A stretch of DNA of 64,000 bases from Sphingomonas tagetis (GCF_024211275.1 NZ_JAMLDX010000017.1:25499-89498), one strand, 5' to 3'; positions 40,919 through 51,198 are shown, counted from the first letter of the stretch. Notes: generated from the letters alone by a model not told the origin. Numbers and translations: made by a program.

Positions 40919-41655
40919 GCGATCCCGACGCCCCGCTCAGCGTGCAGGCCGCGCTGCACGAGCCGGTGACGCCCGACCAGAGCGCGCCCGACATCCGCCA
41001 CCCGCCCTGGGCGTTCATCGCGCTCGCTGCCCTTGCCGGGGCGGTCGCGCTCGTCACCGTGCTAGGCGCGACGATCGCCCGCGGCCATCAATTCGCCTTT
41101 GACCGGGCGATCATGCTGGCGCTGCGCGAACCCGGCAATCTGGCGATGCCGGAGGGACCGGTGTGGCTGCGCCAGGCGATGATCGACCTGACCGCGCTCG
41201 GCGGCGAGACGATCCTGACGCTCGTCGCGGCGCTCACCATCGGTTTCCTGCTCGTCAACCGCCATCTGCTCACCGCGGCGCTGGTGTTCGCCGGCACCAC
41301 CACCGGATCGATCGGCGTCAGCCTCGCCAAATCGCTGGTCGGCCGCCAGCGTCCGGCGCTGGTCGACCATCTGGTCGAGGTCGGCTCGGCCAGCTTCCCC
41401 AGCGGCCACGCCGCCAACAGCGCGATCGTCTACCTCACCATCACGCTGGTCCTGATGCAGATCGTCGAGGCGAAGCGCGCCCGCTGGTTCCTGTTCACCG
41501 CCACCGTGCTGCTGGTCGCCGCGATCGGCGCGAGCCGGGTCTATCTCGGCGTCCACTGGCCGAGCGACGTCCTCGCCGGCTGGAGCTTCGGCGCATTGTG
41601 GGCGCTGGCATGGTGGGCGGTGGGAAGCTGGCTGCGGTCGCGGCGGGCTGGATGA
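40915..41655 (+). CDS. PAP2-family phosphatase
   Basis: Membrane lipid-phosphate phosphatase, 246 residues with about six hydrophobic segments. The three motifs are complete: KSLVGRQRPA (about 143-152), SFPSGHAANS (about 164-173) and SRVYLGVHWPSDV (about 208-220). Likely substrates are phosphatidate or undecaprenyl diphosphate. The start is taken as TTG at 40915 overlapping the upstream stop; a longer upstream frame is a shadow. Confidence 0.85.
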   Translation: MSDPDAPLSVQAALHEPVTPDQSAPDIRHPPWAFIALAALAGAVALVTVLGATIARGHQFAFDRAIMLALREPGNLAMPEGPVWLRQAMIDLTALGGETILTLVAALTIGFLLVNRHLLTAALVFAGTTTGSIGVSLAKSLVGRQRPALVDHLVEVGSASFPSGHAANSAIVYLTITLVLMQIVEAKRARWFLFTATVLLVAAIGASRVYLGVHWPSDVLAGWSFGALWALAWWAVGSWLRSRRAG

Positions 41656-41718
41656 TTGTTGAAGAACAAAACGGGAATATATGCTAGGCAGGCGAGCCGA
41701 ATCGAAAAGAGTTGAGCC

Positions 41719-42192
41719 ATGCGCCCGCGCCCGAAATACCTGCTGCTGATCAAGCCGCCACTGCCCGTCGCCGACCATATCGACGGTCTTCGCGGCCTTC
41801 ACGGTATCGACCGCAGCTACACTAGTGACAAGCTGCACGGCACGCTGCTGCCATTGGGCGACATCGACCCCGGGCGCGTGCGCGATCACCTGTCCGATTT
41901 CCGCGCGGCGCCGTTTCGCGTCGTGTTCGACCGGATCGAGCACGCCGTACTCAACGCCAGCGAGACGATCCACGGCCTCATCGCCTTCCACCGGCGACTG
42001 GTCACGCATCTGCGGCATGCGGGCTGTCGGCTACCGGACTATACGCTGCGCCCGCATGTCACGCTCAGCTACAAGGCGCGGTTGTCCGCGTCGTTCGGCA
42101 TCGATCCGGTCAGCTGGCGCGTCGAGGAATTCCTGCTGATCGAAAGCCATGCCGGACGGCACAGGCAGCGGGGGCGGTGGCGGCTCGACTAA
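41719..42192 (+). CDS. 2'-5' RNA ligase / 2H phosphoesterase (LigT-like), copy B
   Basis: A 157-residue protein with two HxT motifs, LHGTLLPLGDI (about 39-49) and PHVTLSYKARL (about 112-122), so the 2H catalytic pair is intact. It differs clearly from copy A at 39201. The region 5' is less GC-rich. Its stop overlaps the stop of the convergent nitrilase. Confidence 0.8.
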   Translation: MRPRPKYLLLIKPPLPVADHIDGLRGLHGIDRSYTSDKLHGTLLPLGDIDPGRVRDHLSDFRAAPFRVVFDRIEHAVLNASETIHGLIAFHRRLVTHLRHAGCRLPDYTLRPHVTLSYKARLSASFGIDPVSWRVEEFLLIESHAGRHRQRGRWRLD

Positions 42193-43151
42193 CCGTCCGT
42201 ATCGACGACGCTCTCCCGCGCCCGCCGGTCGATGCGCAGTTCGAACACGTCAGGCCGGGCATAATGGCCATCGGTGTCGAGGCTCGTCAGCCCCCGCCCG
42301 ATCGCCGACAGGTCGAGCGCCGCGGTCAAAATCTCGCGGCCCGCCCCGGCCTGCGCGATCACCCCGCCATCCGGCCCGATGATCGCGCTCCCGCCGAACT
42401 GCTGCTCACCCTCGGGCATGCCGAGCAGCAGGTTCCTCGCTTCGCCGCCACCCCCGGCCTGCGCCAGCCCGTCGAGCAGATCGTCCCGCGTCTGGATCGC
42501 GGCGGCCGCCAGCACGAAGCACCGCCCCTCGAACGCATAATGCCGCGACGCGACCAGATACATGTCCCGCACCGACGGCCACGCCGCGACATGCACCGCC
42601 TCGCCTTCATGGTGCATTGCCGCCCGCGCCAGCGGCATCCAATGCTCCCAGCAGATCAGCTGCCCGACCGCGCCCCATTCGGCCCGATGCACGCCCAGCG
42701 TCGATCCATCGCCCTGCCGCCAGATCAGCCGCTCGCCCATCGTCGGCACCAGCTTGCGGTGGATCAGCGGCCGCTGGCCCGGGCGAAACAGGAATTGCGT
42801 GTTGAACAGGCTCTGCCGCAGCCGCTCATGCCCGCCGATCGACACCAGCACGCCAGCGCGGTCCACCAGCTCCTGGATCGGCGCCAGCCGCGGATCGTCC
42901 ACGCCGCGCACCGCCTGGTCCATCAGGATCGCATGCAGCTCCTGCGTGCCGCGATGGTCCCACAGCGCCGCGTCGGGCGCCGCATCGAGCCATACCGGAT
43001 AGCCACCCAGAAACGTCTCGCCGAACGCGATCATCTGCGCCCCGGCATCGACCGCATCGGCTATTCCCCTCACCGCCCGCTCGATCCCCGGCCCGATCGC
43101 CAGCGGCACCGGCGCATCCTGCACGATCGCGGCGGTGAGGCGTGCGGTCAC
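42189..43151 (-). CDS. Nitrilase / carbon-nitrogen hydrolase
   Basis: A 320-residue member of the nitrilase branch. The triad is seen as AFGETFLGGYPVW (Glu, about 43-55), HRKLVPTMGERLIW (Lys, about 131-144) and GQLICWEHWMPLAR (Cys, about 163-176), with the Trp and His after the Cys typical of true nitrilases. Substrate unknown. Its ATG overlaps the era stop by 4 bases, so it is probably cotranscribed with lepB-rnc-era. Confidence 0.87.
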   Translation of the reverse strand: MTARLTAAIVQDAPVPLAIGPGIERAVRGIADAVDAGAQMIAFGETFLGGYPVWLDAAPDAALWDHRGTQELHAILMDQAVRGVDDPRLAPIQELVDRAGVLVSIGGHERLRQSLFNTQFLFRPGQRPLIHRKLVPTMGERLIWRQGDGSTLGVHRAEWGAVGQLICWEHWMPLARAAMHHEGEAVHVAAWPSVRDMYLVASRHYAFEGRCFVLAAAAIQTRDDLLDGLAQAGGGGEARNLLLGMPEGEQQFGGSAIIGPDGGVIAQAGAGREILTAALDLSAIGRGLTSLDTDGHYARPDVFELRIDRRARESVVDTDG

Positions 43152-44047
43152 TCCACCCAGTCCAGCCCGATGTCGCGGTACAGCCCGCGATCGTCCTCCC
43201 AGCCGGGCCGCACCTTGACGTGGAGATAGAGGTGCACCTTGACCCCCATCAGCTTGGCCAGTTCGGCCCGCGACCGCGCCCCGATCTCCTTGATGCGGCT
43301 GCCGCCCTTGCCGAGCACGATCGCGCGCTGCGTCTCGCGGCCGACCAGAATCTGCTGGTGGATCTCGACCGACCCGTCTTCGCGCTCCTTATACTGCTCG
43401 GTCTCGACCGCGCTGGCATAGGGCAGCTCGGCATGGAGTTGCAGATAGAGCTGCTCGCGCGTGATCTCCGCCGCCAGCATCCGGTCGGTCGCGTCGGACA
43501 CCTGATCCTCGGGAAAGTGCCACGGCCCCTCGGGCAGTTTCGCCGCCAGCGCCGCCTTCAATTCCGCCACGCCGTCGCCAGTGGTCGCCGACACGAAATA
43601 GGTGTCATCGAACGCGCCGAGCTCGTTGAGCGTCGCGGCGTGGCCGAGCAGCCGCGGCTTGTCGGCGATATCGACCTTGTTGAGGATCAACAGCTTGCGC
43701 TCGCGCCGCGTCTTGAGGCTCTCGGCCAGCGCGCGCACCTTCGGCCCGACGCCGCCCTTGCCATCGACCACCAGCGCGATCAGGTCGGCATCCTTCGCCC
43801 CCTCCCACGCCGCCGCGACCATCGCCCGGTCGAGCCGCCGCGCAGGATCGAAGATGCCCGGCGTATCGACCAGCAGCAGCTGCGCATCGCCTTCGATCGC
43901 AATCCCCATCAGCCGCGTCCGCGTCGTCTGCGCCTTGGGGCTGACGATCGCGACCTTCTGCCCGACCAGCGCGTTGACCAGCGTCGACTTGCCCGCGTTC
44001 GGTGCCCCGACCACCGCGACCAGCCCGCAATGTTGCGTCCCGCTCAT
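43148..44047 (-). CDS. era: GTPase Era
   Basis: Essential GTPase that binds the 3' end of 16S rRNA in 30S assembly. It has 299 residues. G1 is GAPNAGKSTL (about 14-23), G3 is LLVDTPGIFD, and G4 is LILNKVDIAD; the KH domain is at about 205-299 with VLGKGGSRIKEIG. It overlaps rnc upstream by 4 bases. Confidence 0.97.
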   Translation of the reverse strand: MSGTQHCGLVAVVGAPNAGKSTLVNALVGQKVAIVSPKAQTTRTRLMGIAIEGDAQLLLVDTPGIFDPARRLDRAMVAAAWEGAKDADLIALVVDGKGGVGPKVRALAESLKTRRERKLLILNKVDIADKPRLLGHAATLNELGAFDDTYFVSATTGDGVAELKAALAAKLPEGPWHFPEDQVSDATDRMLAAEITREQLYLQLHAELPYASAVETEQYKEREDGSVEIHQQILVGRETQRAIVLGKGGSRIKEIGARSRAELAKLMGVKVHLYLHVKVRPGWEDDRGLYRDIGLDWVE

Positions 44048-44709
44048 TTGAGCTGCTCCAGCAATGCCGCCGCGGCTGCGGTCTCGGCTTCCTGCTTCGA
44101 GCTGCCCTCGCCCTCGGCGGCCGCCAGCTTGCCGATCACCGCACGCACCTTGAAGCGCGGCGCATGACCCGGCCCGGAGCGGTCGACCAGCTCATAGTCG
44201 GGCGGGCGGCGGTTGTTGGCCGCGGCCCATTCCTGCAACGCCGATTTGGGGTGTTTGGGCGCCGATCCCTGCTCGTCGATGCGGCTGTCCCACAGCCGCC
44301 GCACCCACGCCTGCGCCTCGGCGAAGCCGCGTTCGAGGAACAGCGCGCCGATCAGCGCCTCCATGACGTCGCCCAGCACATTGTCGCTGCTCGCCGCGCC
44401 GTCGTCACGCGCCTGCTTGCCCAGCTTCAAATGCGCCGGCACGCCGATCTCGCGCGCCACCTCGGCGCACACCACGCCGGTCACCAGCGAATTGAACCGG
44501 CGCGAGAGCTTGCCCTCCGGCTCGCCGGGAAAGCGTTCGTACAGCCAGTCGGCCAGCGTCAGCCCCAGCACGCGGTCGCCCAGAAATTCGAGCCGCTCGT
44601 AATTGTCCGCGCCATGGCTGCCATGCGTCAGCGCGCGCTCGAACCCCGACAGGTCATCCGGCGCCCGGCCGATCAGCCCGGCCAGCCAGCCGGCCAGCGA
44701 CTCGGTCAA
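44044..44709 (-). CDS. rnc: Ribonuclease III
   Basis: Double-strand-specific RNase that processes rRNA and mRNA. It has 221 residues. The catalytic signature ERLEFLGDRVLGL (about 38-50) and the second acidic site GDVMEALIGALFLERG are intact, and a C-terminal dsRNA-binding domain starts near 150. No ATG is available in place; the start is taken as TTG at 44709 overlapping the lepB stop (TTGA). Confidence 0.95.
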   Translation of the reverse strand: MTESLAGWLAGLIGRAPDDLSGFERALTHGSHGADNYERLEFLGDRVLGLTLADWLYERFPGEPEGKLSRRFNSLVTGVVCAEVAREIGVPAHLKLGKQARDDGAASSDNVLGDVMEALIGALFLERGFAEAQAWVRRLWDSRIDEQGSAPKHPKSALQEWAAANNRRPPDYELVDRSGPGHAPRFKVRAVIGKLAAAEGEGSSKQEAETAAAAALLEQLK

Positions 44710-45557
44710 AAGCCGTCCCCGATCCGGTTCCAGCGCGCCGCGGTGAACCACGTCCAGGGCAGCGCCCAGCTCGCGCTGCCGTCGGTCGACCAGAAGCTGA
44801 CCACCGCCTTGCCCTGCAGATTCTGCATCGGCACGAAACGGATGCCGCCCACCTCATGCGTGAAGCGGCTGTCGGTCGAATCGTCGCGGTTATCGCCCAT
44901 CAGGAAGACATGGCCGGCGGGCACGGTGAAGACTTCGGTATCGTCGGCGATCGTCTGCCCCTGATCGAGCACCTCGTAGCGCTTGCCGCTCGGCAGCGTC
45001 TCGCGGAAGCGCGGGATGCGGCACACGCCCTCGCTGCCCGCGGTCGCCTCGACGAACTCAGGACGACAGCTGCTGTTGGGCGAGATCGGCATCACGAAAT
45101 CGGCGATCCGCTCCTTGGGAATCGGCTTGCCGTTGAGGATCAACTGCCCGGTGCGCATCTGCACGGTGTCGCCGGGCAGGCCGATGACGCGCTTGATCCA
45201 GTCTTGATTGTCGGTCGGCGGCGCCTTGAACACCACCACGTCGCCGCGCGTCGGATCGTCGGCGAAGATGCGGCCGGGGATCAGCGGCCAGCTCCACGGC
45301 AGCGAATGTTTGGAATAGCCGTAGTTCCATTTGGTGATGAACAGATAGTCGCCGACCAGCAACCGCGGCAGCATCGAGCCAGAGGGGATGCTGAACGGCG
45401 CGAAGATGAAGCTGCGCACCACGAAGACGAGGATCGCGAGCTTGAGGAGGAAAGTCAGCGTGTCGCGCCACTCGGAATGCGGCTTGGCCGGGGCGGGCGC
45501 CGGTTCGGCGGCTCGGGGCGCGTCGGGCGCGGAATCGGTGGGGGCGGTGTCGTCCAT
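44706..45557 (-). CDS. lepB: Signal peptidase I, second copy
   Basis: A 283-residue type I signal peptidase. A Pro/Ala-rich head (about 1-30) is followed by one membrane helix (about 34-52), then IPSGSMLPRLLVGDYLF with the catalytic Ser, DWIKRVIGLPGDTVQM with the Lys, and GDNRDDSTDSRF, the box E motif. It lies upstream of rnc-era, the common order in bacteria. A second, different lepB is at 1-614. Confidence 0.95.
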   Translation of the reverse strand: MDDTAPTDSAPDAPRAAEPAPAPAKPHSEWRDTLTFLLKLAILVFVVRSFIFAPFSIPSGSMLPRLLVGDYLFITKWNYGYSKHSLPWSWPLIPGRIFADDPTRGDVVVFKAPPTDNQDWIKRVIGLPGDTVQMRTGQLILNGKPIPKERIADFVMPISPNSSCRPEFVEATAGSEGVCRIPRFRETLPSGKRYEVLDQGQTIADDTEVFTVPAGHVFLMGDNRDDSTDSRFTHEVGGIRFVPMQNLQGKAVVSFWSTDGSASWALPWTWFTAARWNRIGDGF

Positions 45558-45671
45558 GTCGCTGCTCTGCGCGGGGTGTGTGGCATCGTCAAGGCACCCG
45601 AATCCGCCCGGCTCACTGGCGATGCCCGATACGGCACGCTACATGCGCGCCAGGAACCGAGGAGACACGCC

Positions 45672-47165
45672 GTGCCGACCCCCGACTGGACCGCGATCGA
45701 GGCGTTGCCGCGCACGCCGCTCAAGGACCTGTTCGCCGCCGACTCGAACCGGCTCGCGTCGCTCTCGACCGATGTTGCCGGCATCCATTTCGACTTTTCC
45801 AAGACGCATCTCGACGCGACCGCGCTCGACGCCTTTGCCGCGCTCGCCAAGTCCGCCGGCCTTGCGGCGAAGCGCGACGCGCTGTTCGCGGGTGAAGTCG
45901 TCAACGTCTCCGAAGGCCGCGCGGTCGAGCATACCGCCGAGCGCGGCGAGGGCGCGGATGACAGCGTCGCGCGCGCCGCCGCCTTCCACGCCCGCATGCG
46001 CGGCCTGATCGATGCGATCGAGGCCGAGGCGCTCGGCCCGGTTGCGCATGTCCTGCACATCGGCATCGGCGGCTCGGCCCTCGGCCCCGAGCTGCTGATC
46101 GACGCGCTCGGCCGCGAGAATGGCCGCTATGATGTCGGAATCGTCTCCAATGTCGACGGCTGCGCGCTCGAGGAGGCGATCGCTACCTTCGATCCGCACG
46201 CGACGCTGATCGCGATCGCGTCGAAGACTTTCACCACCACCGAGACGCTGCTCAACGCCGAAAGCGCGCTCGACTGGATGCGCGAGCACGGCGTCGAGGA
46301 CCCTTATGGCCGCGTGATCGCGCTCACCGCGGCGCCCGACAAGGCGATCGAATGGGGCGTCGACGAGACGCGCGTGCTGCCCTTCGCCGAGAGCGTCGGC
46401 GGCCGCTATTCGCTGTGGTCGTCGATCGGATTCCCCGCCGCGATCGCGCTCGGCTGGGACGCGTTCGAGGCACTGCTCGACGGCGCGGCCGAAATGGACC
46501 GGCATTTCCGCCTGACCGATCTGCGCAGCAACGCCCCGGTCCTCGCTGCCTTCGCCGACCTCTATTACACGCAGGCGCGCGGATGCCAGACACGCGCCGC
46601 CTTCGCTTATGACGAGCGGCTTCGGCTGCTGCCCTCCTATCTCCAGCAGCTCGAGATGGAATCGAACGGCAAGTCGGTCACCGCCGATGGCCAGCCGCTC
46701 GGCCGCCCGAGCGCCGCGATCACCTGGGGAGGGGTCGGCACCGACGCGCAGCACGCGGTGTTCCAGCTGCTCCACCAGGGCACGCATCTCGTCCCCGTCG
46801 AGTTTCTCGGCGTGATCGAGCCGGGCGATACCCAGGCCGACGACCACCACCGCCAGCTGCTGATCAACGCCTTCGCGCAGGGCGCTGCGCTGATGGCCGG
46901 CCGCGCCAATGACGATGGCGCGCGCGCCTATCCCGGCGACCGCCCGTCCTCGACCATCCTGCTCGACGAGCTCGACCCGCGCACGCTCGGCGCGCTGATC
47001 GCCTTTTACGAGCACCGCACCTTCGTCAACGCGGCGCTGCTCGGCATCAATGCCTTCGACCAGTTCGGCGTCGAGCTGGGCAAGGAAATGGCCAAGGCCG
47101 CCGACCGCGGCGGACAGGATTTCGACCCCTCGACCACCGATCTCATCCGCCGCGCATTCGGCTGA
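45672..47165 (+). CDS. pgi: Glucose-6-phosphate isomerase
   Basis: Interconverts glucose 6-phosphate and fructose 6-phosphate. It has 497 residues. HIGIGGSALGPELL (about 120-133), SLWSSIGFPAAIALG, QQLEMESNGKSV and the C-terminal NQFGVELGK-type segment (DQFGVELGKEMA) are family blocks. The start is GTG at 45672 after a GGAGA site. The frame stays open through the antisense of lepB, but the part before 45672 is not coding. Confidence 0.95.
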   Translation: MPTPDWTAIEALPRTPLKDLFAADSNRLASLSTDVAGIHFDFSKTHLDATALDAFAALAKSAGLAAKRDALFAGEVVNVSEGRAVEHTAERGEGADDSVARAAAFHARMRGLIDAIEAEALGPVAHVLHIGIGGSALGPELLIDALGRENGRYDVGIVSNVDGCALEEAIATFDPHATLIAIASKTFTTTETLLNAESALDWMREHGVEDPYGRVIALTAAPDKAIEWGVDETRVLPFAESVGGRYSLWSSIGFPAAIALGWDAFEALLDGAAEMDRHFRLTDLRSNAPVLAAFADLYYTQARGCQTRAAFAYDERLRLLPSYLQQLEMESNGKSVTADGQPLGRPSAAITWGGVGTDAQHAVFQLLHQGTHLVPVEFLGVIEPGDTQADDHHRQLLINAFAQGAALMAGRANDDGARAYPGDRPSSTILLDELDPRTLGALIAFYEHRTFVNAALLGINAFDQFGVELGKEMAKAADRGGQDFDPSTTDLIRRAFG

Positions 47166-47175
47166 AGGAACCCAG

Positions 47176-48522
47176 ATGACCGACTATGACTACGACCTGT
47201 TCGTCATTGGCGCGGGTTCGGGCGGGGTGCGCGCGTCGCGGGTGGCGGCGGCCTATGGCGCTCGCGTTGCGGTGGCGGAGGAGTATCGCGTCGGCGGCAC
47301 CTGCGTCATCCGCGGCTGCGTGCCCAAAAAGCTGCTGATCTATGGCGCGCATTTCGCCGAGGACTTGAAGGACGCGCGCCGCTTTGGCTGGAACGTCCCC
47401 GATTGCGACTTCGAATGGGCGACGCTGCGCGACAATGTCCTCGCCGAGGTTGACCGGCTCAACAAGGCGTACACCAGCACGCTCGACAATCACGGCGTCG
47501 AGATCATCCTCGAACGCGCCACCGTCTCCGGCCCCAACGAGGTCACGCTGGCGAGCGGCCGCAAGCTCAGCGCCGGCAAGATCCTGATCGCCACCGGCGC
47601 GCACCCGTCGGTGCCGCATTGCCCGGGGCATGAGCATGGCATCACTTCGAACGAGGTGTTTCACCTCGACACGCTCCCCAAGCGCGTGCTGATCGCGGGC
47701 GCGGGCTATATCGCCAACGAATTCGCCGGCATCTTCAACGAGTTTCACAGCAAGGTCACGCTGATCAATCGCTCGGACGTGATCCTGCGCGGCTATGACG
47801 AGCAGATCCGCGACCGGCTGCTGCAGATCAGCATGACCAAGGGCATCGACTTCCGCTTCCACGCCGAGTTCCGCGGGATCGAACGCCAAGCCGATGGCAG
47901 CCTCAAGGTCAGCATGACCAACCATGACGACATCGAGGTCGATTGCGTGCTGTTCGCCACCGGCCGCGTGCCCAACACCGATGGCCTGGGCCTCGCCGAA
48001 GCGGGGGTGAAGCTCGACGGCAAGGGTGCCGTGGTGGTCGGCGACGACAACCGCTCGTCGGTGCCCAGCATCTTCGCGGTCGGCGACGTCACCAACCGCG
48101 TCCAGTTGACCCCCGTGGCGATCCGCGAGGGGCAAGCGTTCGCCGACAGCGAGTTCGGCGGCAAGCCCACCCTCGTCGATTACGCCTGCATCCCCGCCGC
48201 GGTGTTCAGCCACCCGCCGATCGCCGGCGTCGGCATGACCGAGAGCGAGGCGAAGCAGAAATACGGCGCGGTCAGCGTCTATACCTCCGACTTCCGCCCG
48301 ATGAAGAATGTGCTCGCCGGCCGCAACGAGCGCGCGCTCTACAAGATGATCTGCGAGCCGACCTCGGGCAAGGTGCTCGGCCTGCACATGATCGGCCCGG
48401 ACTCGCCCGAAATCCTGCAAGCCGCCGCCGTCGCGGTGAAGGCCGGCCTCACCAAGGCCGATTTCGACCAGACCGTCGCCCTGCATCCCAGCATGGCCGA
48501 GGAACTCGTGCTGCTGAAGTGA
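47176..48522 (+). CDS. gor: Glutathione-disulfide reductase
   Basis: FAD enzyme keeping glutathione reduced with NADPH. It has 448 residues. GAGSGGVRASRVAA (about 10-23) binds FAD, GGTCVIRGCVPKK (about 40-52) holds the redox-active Cys pair, and the C-terminal HPSMAEE carries the catalytic His-Glu pair. The VIAGAGYIANEFAG-like fold (LIAGAGYIANEFAG) binds NADPH. It begins 10 bp after pgi. Confidence 0.94.
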   Translation: MTDYDYDLFVIGAGSGGVRASRVAAAYGARVAVAEEYRVGGTCVIRGCVPKKLLIYGAHFAEDLKDARRFGWNVPDCDFEWATLRDNVLAEVDRLNKAYTSTLDNHGVEIILERATVSGPNEVTLASGRKLSAGKILIATGAHPSVPHCPGHEHGITSNEVFHLDTLPKRVLIAGAGYIANEFAGIFNEFHSKVTLINRSDVILRGYDEQIRDRLLQISMTKGIDFRFHAEFRGIERQADGSLKVSMTNHDDIEVDCVLFATGRVPNTDGLGLAEAGVKLDGKGAVVVGDDNRSSVPSIFAVGDVTNRVQLTPVAIREGQAFADSEFGGKPTLVDYACIPAAVFSHPPIAGVGMTESEAKQKYGAVSVYTSDFRPMKNVLAGRNERALYKMICEPTSGKVLGLHMIGPDSPEILQAAAVAVKAGLTKADFDQTVALHPSMAEELVLLK

Positions 48523-48526
48523 GAGC

Positions 48527-49786
48527 CTAGCCCGCTTTCAACAACGCGTCCGCTTCGCTTTCTTCCCCGCCCTCGCCCGCGATCGCCCGCGTCGCGGCGA
48601 CGTCCATCGCGACATTGCCGACGGTGCGGAAGATGTCGGGGATCGTCTCGACCGCCACCAGCAGTCCCAGCGGTGCGATCGGCACCCCCATCGCGATCGC
48701 GATCGGCGCTATCGAGGACACGAAGCTGATCGTCCCGGGCAGTCCCACCGCGCCCATCGTGGTAATCGCCGCCGCCGCCCAGCCCGCCGCGATCTGGCCC
48801 CAGCTCAGTTCGATCCCGAACCAGTGCGCGACATAGATCGCCACCGCGAAATTCATCGCCGGCCCGGTCCAGCGGAACAGCGCCACCGCCAGCGGCAGCA
48901 CCACGCCCGCCCGCGCCACCGGAACGCCCAGCGTCTCGGTGCTCTTGAGCATCGCCGGCAGGCTGGCGAGCGAGGATTGCGTGCTCGCCGCGACCGACTG
49001 CGACGGCAGGATCGCGCGCACGAAACGCCCCGGCGATACCTTGGCGAAGCTCCATGCGAACGGCACCGCCAGCAACCACAGCACCACGCCCACCGCCGAC
49101 ACGATCACCACATAGTGCAGCAGGGCGCCGAACGCCGACGTCCCCGCGCGCGCGCCGACGACATAGGCCAGCGCACCCACGCCGATCGGCCCCAGCCACA
49201 GCACCCAGTTGATCACCACGAGCATGGCATTGCCGATCGCCTGGAAGAAGCCGGTCAGCCGCACGCGCTCGTCATTGGGCAGCCGCGTGATCGCGAAGGC
49301 GAAGACGGTAGTGAACAGGATCATCGGCAGAAACGCGTCGTTGACCGCCGAGGCGATCGGGTTCGACGGCACCAGCGCGACCAGAAAGGCGGAGAAAGGC
49401 GGCATCTCCCCGGTCGGCGGCGCGCTCCCCAGCGCGGCGCGAAGCGATTCGGCCAGATCGGGGCCGAGCGGAAAGGCCGACAGCATTCCCAGCGTCAGTG
49501 CGCCGCCGAGCGCCGACGACACCCACAGCAGCACGATGAACCAGATGAACGCCCGCCCCGCCAGCCGGCTCGCCTTCGCCGCCTCGGCCGTCGCGGCGAT
49601 GCCGGTGATCAGCAGCGACACCACCAGCGGCACGATCGTCATCTGCAACGCGTGCAGCCACATCGTCCCGACCGGCTGCACCCAGTCGGCGGCGGTCACC
49701 GCCCCCTGCGGCGCCAGTGCGGCAGCGGCGATGCCGATCGCCAGGCCTGCAATCAGCGCGAGAAAAATCCGGGTTGGCTGCGACAT
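48527..49786 (-). CDS. SDF-family dicarboxylate/amino acid symporter, diverged
   Basis: A 419-residue transporter of the glutamate/C4-dicarboxylate (DAACS) family. The serine-rich HP1 loop is seen as [15 protein letters not shown] (about 254-268), and HP2 as [16 protein letters not shown]. The usual Na+-binding NMDGT segment of TM7 is replaced by [12 protein letters not shown], so coupling may differ from GltP. It is convergent with gor (4 bp between stops) and divergent from glmM. Confidence 0.8.
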   Translation of the reverse strand: MSQPTRIFLALIAGLAIGIAAAALAPQGAVTAADWVQPVGTMWLHALQMTIVPLVVSLLITGIAATAEAAKASRLAGRAFIWFIVLLWVSSALGGALTLGMLSAFPLGPDLAESLRAALGSAPPTGEMPPFSAFLVALVPSNPIASAVNDAFLPMILFTTVFAFAITRLPNDERVRLTGFFQAIGNAMLVVINWVLWLGPIGVGALAYVVGARAGTSAFGALLHYVVIVSAVGVVLWLLAVPFAWSFAKVSPGRFVRAILPSQSVAASTQSSLASLPAMLKSTETLGVPVARAGVVLPLAVALFRWTGPAMNFAVAIYVAHWFGIELSWGQIAAGWAAAAITTMGAVGLPGTISFVSSIAPIAIAMGVPIAPLGLLVAVETIPDIFRTVGNVAMDVAATRAIAGEGGEESEADALLKAG

Positions 49787-49857
49787 ACTCGCCCTTGACA
49801 GATCGCCGCGCTATCAACGGCGCGGCTGGGTCTCTGAAGGTCGCAAAGCGCACGGAT

Positions 49858-51198
49858 ATGGCAAGGAAATATTTCGGAACCGACGGGATTCGCGGCAAGA
49901 CCAACGCGCATCCGATGACCGCGGCGATGGCGATGAAAGTCGGCATGGCGGCCGGCAAGCATTTCCTGCGCGGCGATCACAAGCATCGCGTGGTGATCGG
50001 CAAGGATACGCGACTGTCGGGCTATATGCTCGAAAATGCGATGGTCGCGGGCTTCACCAGCGTCGGCATGGACGTGGTGCTGGTCGGCCCGATGCCCACC
50101 CCCGCCGTGGCGATGCTCACGCAATCGATGCGCGCCGACCTTGGCGTCATGATCTCGGCCAGCCACAACCCCTATGCCGATAACGGCATCAAGCTGTTCG
50201 GCCCGGACGGCTACAAGCTGTCCGACGCGGACGAGGCGGCGATCGAAGCGCTGATCGACGGTGAGATCGAGCTGCCGCCCGCGCCCGAGATCGGCCGCGC
50301 CAAGCGTATCGAGGACGCGCGCGGCCGCTACATCCACTTCGCCAAATCGACCTTTCCCGAAGAGCTGCGGCTCGACGGGCTCAAGATCGTGGTCGATTGC
50401 GCCAATGGCGCCGCCTATCAGGTCGCGCCCTCCGCACTGTGGGAGCTGGGCGCCGAGGTGATCGCGATCGGCGTCACGCCCAATGGCAAGAACATCAACG
50501 ACCAGGTCGGCTCGACCGCGCCGCTGACGCTGTGCGAGACCGTCGTCGCCTCGGGCGCTCAGATCGGCATCGCGCTCGACGGCGATGCCGACCGGCTGAT
50601 CGTCGCCGACGAGCGCGGCCAGGTGGTCGACGGCGACCAGCTGATGGCAGCGATCGCCGGCGGCTGGGCGCGGCAGGGGCGGCTGCAGGGCGGCGGCCTC
50701 GTCGCGACGGTGATGTCGAACCTCGGTCTCGAACGCCATCTCGCCGGTCTCGGCCTCGGCCTCGAACGCACCGCGGTGGGTGACCGCCATGTGCTCGAGA
50801 GGATGCGCGCCAGCGGCTATAATGTCGGCGGCGAGCAGTCGGGTCATATCATCCTGTCGGACTATGCCACCACCGGCGACGGCCTCGTCGCGGCGCTGCA
50901 GGTGCTGGCCGAACTGGTCCGCGCCGGCGCACCCGCGAGCGAGGTGCTCCACCGCTTCGACCCGCTGCCGCAATTGCTCAAGAATGTCCGCTTCGCCGGC
51001 GGCAAGCCGCTCGACGACGACACGGTCAAGCAGGTCATCGCCGAGGCCGAGGCCGAACTCGACGGCACCGGCCGCATTCTCATCCGCCCGTCGGGCACCG
51101 AACCGGTGATCCGCGTGATGGCCGAGGGCGAGGACAGCGCGCAGGTCGAGGCGGTGGTCGACCGCATCTGCGACGCCGTGCGCAAGGCGGCTGCATAA
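49858..51198 (+). CDS. glmM: Phosphoglucosamine mutase
   Basis: Makes glucosamine 1-phosphate from the 6-phosphate for peptidoglycan and LPS. It has 446 residues. [15 protein letters not shown] at the N-terminus, the phosphoserine loop [17 protein letters not shown] (about 99-115), the metal loop [13 protein letters not shown] (about 241-253) and [14 protein letters not shown] near the C-terminus are all present. The frame is open upstream; ATG at 49858 gives the family start. Likely first gene of an operon running to the VOC gene. Confidence 0.96.
   Translation: MARKYFGTDGIRGKTNAHPMTAAMAMKVGMAAGKHFLRGDHKHRVVIGKDTRLSGYMLENAMVAGFTSVGMDVVLVGPMPTPAVAMLTQSMRADLGVMISASHNPYADNGIKLFGPDGYKLSDADEAAIEALIDGEIELPPAPEIGRAKRIEDARGRYIHFAKSTFPEELRLDGLKIVVDCANGAAYQVAPSALWELGAEVIAIGVTPNGKNINDQVGSTAPLTLCETVVASGAQIGIALDGDADRLIVADERGQVVDGDQLMAAIAGGWARQGRLQGGGLVATVMSNLGLERHLAGLGLGLERTAVGDRHVLERMRASGYNVGGEQSGHIILSDYATTGDGLVAALQVLAELVRAGAPASEVLHRFDPLPQLLKNVRFAGGKPLDDDTVKQVIAEAEAELDGTGRILIRPSGTEPVIRVMAEGEDSAQVEAVVDRICDAVRKAAA

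Noticed and set aside
44856..47165. Apparent 769-residue fusion ending in glucose-6-phosphate isomerase
   Set aside because: The first 272 codons are antisense to lepB. A GTG with a GGAGA site at 45672 gives the normal enzyme.
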